This document shows positions 63,472-64,000 of a DNA stretch of 64,000 nt, in pieces. A program made the position numbers and the translations under genes. The notes under the pieces are model-generated. The model worked only from the letters and a program-made list of their open reading frames with translations, searched no databases and was not told the DNA's origin. Origin of the DNA: Peptococcaceae bacterium BRH_c23 (lineage in GTDB: Bacteria; Bacillota_B; Desulfitobacteriia; Desulfitobacteriales; Desulfitobacteriaceae); assembly GCA_000961805.1 (NCBI GenBank), contig LADV01000022.1, positions 18,856-82,855 on the forward strand, written 5' to 3'. Position 1 is the stretch's first letter; each line of letters begins with the position of its first letter.

Positions 63472-64000
63472 CTATTTAGGTGATGCTCTACAGAGATGGC
63501 CAACGCCACAGCAAGGACAGATTGTAAAGTCTTTACCCGTTAGCTTTTTCAAGAATTCAAGTGTGGGCATCTTTTCTTTGGGTACATCCCTTAAAATGGT
63601 ATTAGTGATTCCACTGCATAAAGTCTTAAAACTAAATTAGATATCCATTCATCAGCACTAATTTGCATTACAAATCAGATTCAAGATTAAGCCTTATTTC
63701 AGAAACCCCCATCACAAGCTAGTTTCAAGGTTTCAGTCATTGATGGAGTACAGAGAAGAGTAACTTTTTTTGATGGGTTCAGAAAACCTATTTTCACAAT
63801 ACGGGGTTTCCGCAGTGGAATCATTAGTAAGCTTTTTGCAACGTTTAAGTTTTGTTGCTTTGTTTCTCGGACTTAAGAAACCGTAATGTCGTATTTTAGT
63901 AAATCGATCGGGTAACACATGAATAAGAAATCGTCTGCTAAATTCATCGGCTGTTAAAACCATATTTTTTTGCTTGTTGTTATCTTTGTAGTCACGCCAT
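63472..64000 (-). pseudogene. IS91-family transposase, broken and running off the right edge
   Basis: From the right edge to 63733 the frame reads WRDYKDNNKQKNMVLTADEF, then RRFLIHVLPDRFTKIRHYG, the conserved C-terminal part of IS91/IS801 (Y2) transposases, and stops early. At 63472-63588 a separate frame encodes LKKLTGKDFTICPCCGVGHL, the zinc-finger tail of the same family. About 140 bp of disrupted sequence lies between, so the gene is inactivated. Confidence 0.75.

Overview
The window looks like part of the chromosome of a low-GC, anaerobic, sugar-scavenging member of the Bacillota (Clostridia-like; inferred). The reasons are the AT-rich intergenic DNA, strong GGAGG-type ribosome sites, lipoprotein sugar-binding proteins, YesM/YesN-type two-component pairs, and two ferredoxin-type tungsten aldehyde oxidoreductases (AOR) each with a MoaD-like partner. 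Every gene I can support, from the truncated binding protein at the left edge to the broken transposase at the right edge, lies on the minus strand, so transcription runs right to left.

About 58 kb is a tandem series of carbohydrate-uptake operons of the RbsA/RbsC/RbsB (CUT2) type, each carrying redox enzymes. In transcription order these are: a sensor set at 59.4-54.9 kb (binding protein, histidine kinase, AraC-type response regulator); operon F at 54.6-48.2 kb (binding protein, ATPase, permease, SDR, SMP-30 lactonase, zinc dehydrogenase); operon E at 47.8-44.1 kb (ATPase, permease, DUF4432 mutarotase-like protein), followed by a response regulator and kinase (44.1-40.6 kb); operon D at 40.4-32.7 kb (dehydrogenase, cyclase-family hydrolase, ATPase, permease, two binding proteins, dehydrogenase); a short relic-rich patch at 32.6-30.8 kb; operon C at 30.6-28.3 kb (DeoR regulator and ATPase only, truncated at an insertion-sequence relic); operon B at 27.9-21.1 kb (SDR, binding protein, ATPase, permease, AOR, MoaD); operon A at 20.5-9.0 kb (LacI-type regulator fused to a solute-binding domain, SDR, two permeases, ATPase, binding protein, AOR, MoaD, mutarotase-like protein); a LarA-like gene at 8.7-7.4 kb; a second sensor set at 6.9-2.35 kb (kinase, regulator, binding protein); and a decayed AOR/MoaD/mutarotase set at 2.2-0.7 kb.

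Working model (inference): imported free aldoses are presented by mutarotase-like proteins and oxidised at C1 by tungsten AOR with ferredoxin as acceptor, in cassettes that share the module SDR + transporter + AOR + MoaD. Operon F would do the equivalent with a dehydrogenase and a lactonase. No sugar kinase, isomerase or aldolase gene is visible in the window, which fits non-phosphorylative oxidation as the first step. In the two sensor sets the orphan binding protein resembles the binding protein of the adjacent transport operon, suggesting that sensor and transporter share a ligand.

The region evolves by duplication and deletion. A third AOR gene has been reduced to its start codon joined to its last ~80 bp; a dehydrogenase has been reduced to its first ~27 codons in front of an ATPase gene while keeping its promoter; and two mutarotase-like copies are almost identical. 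The last 4 kb holds a multi-gene transposon (DUF6431-like, DDE transposase, ExeA/TniB-type ATPase, small protein) and an IS91-family transposase pseudogene. A relic of the same transposon end lies at 28.05-28.22 kb. I found no rRNA, tRNA, CRISPR array or recognisable riboswitch.
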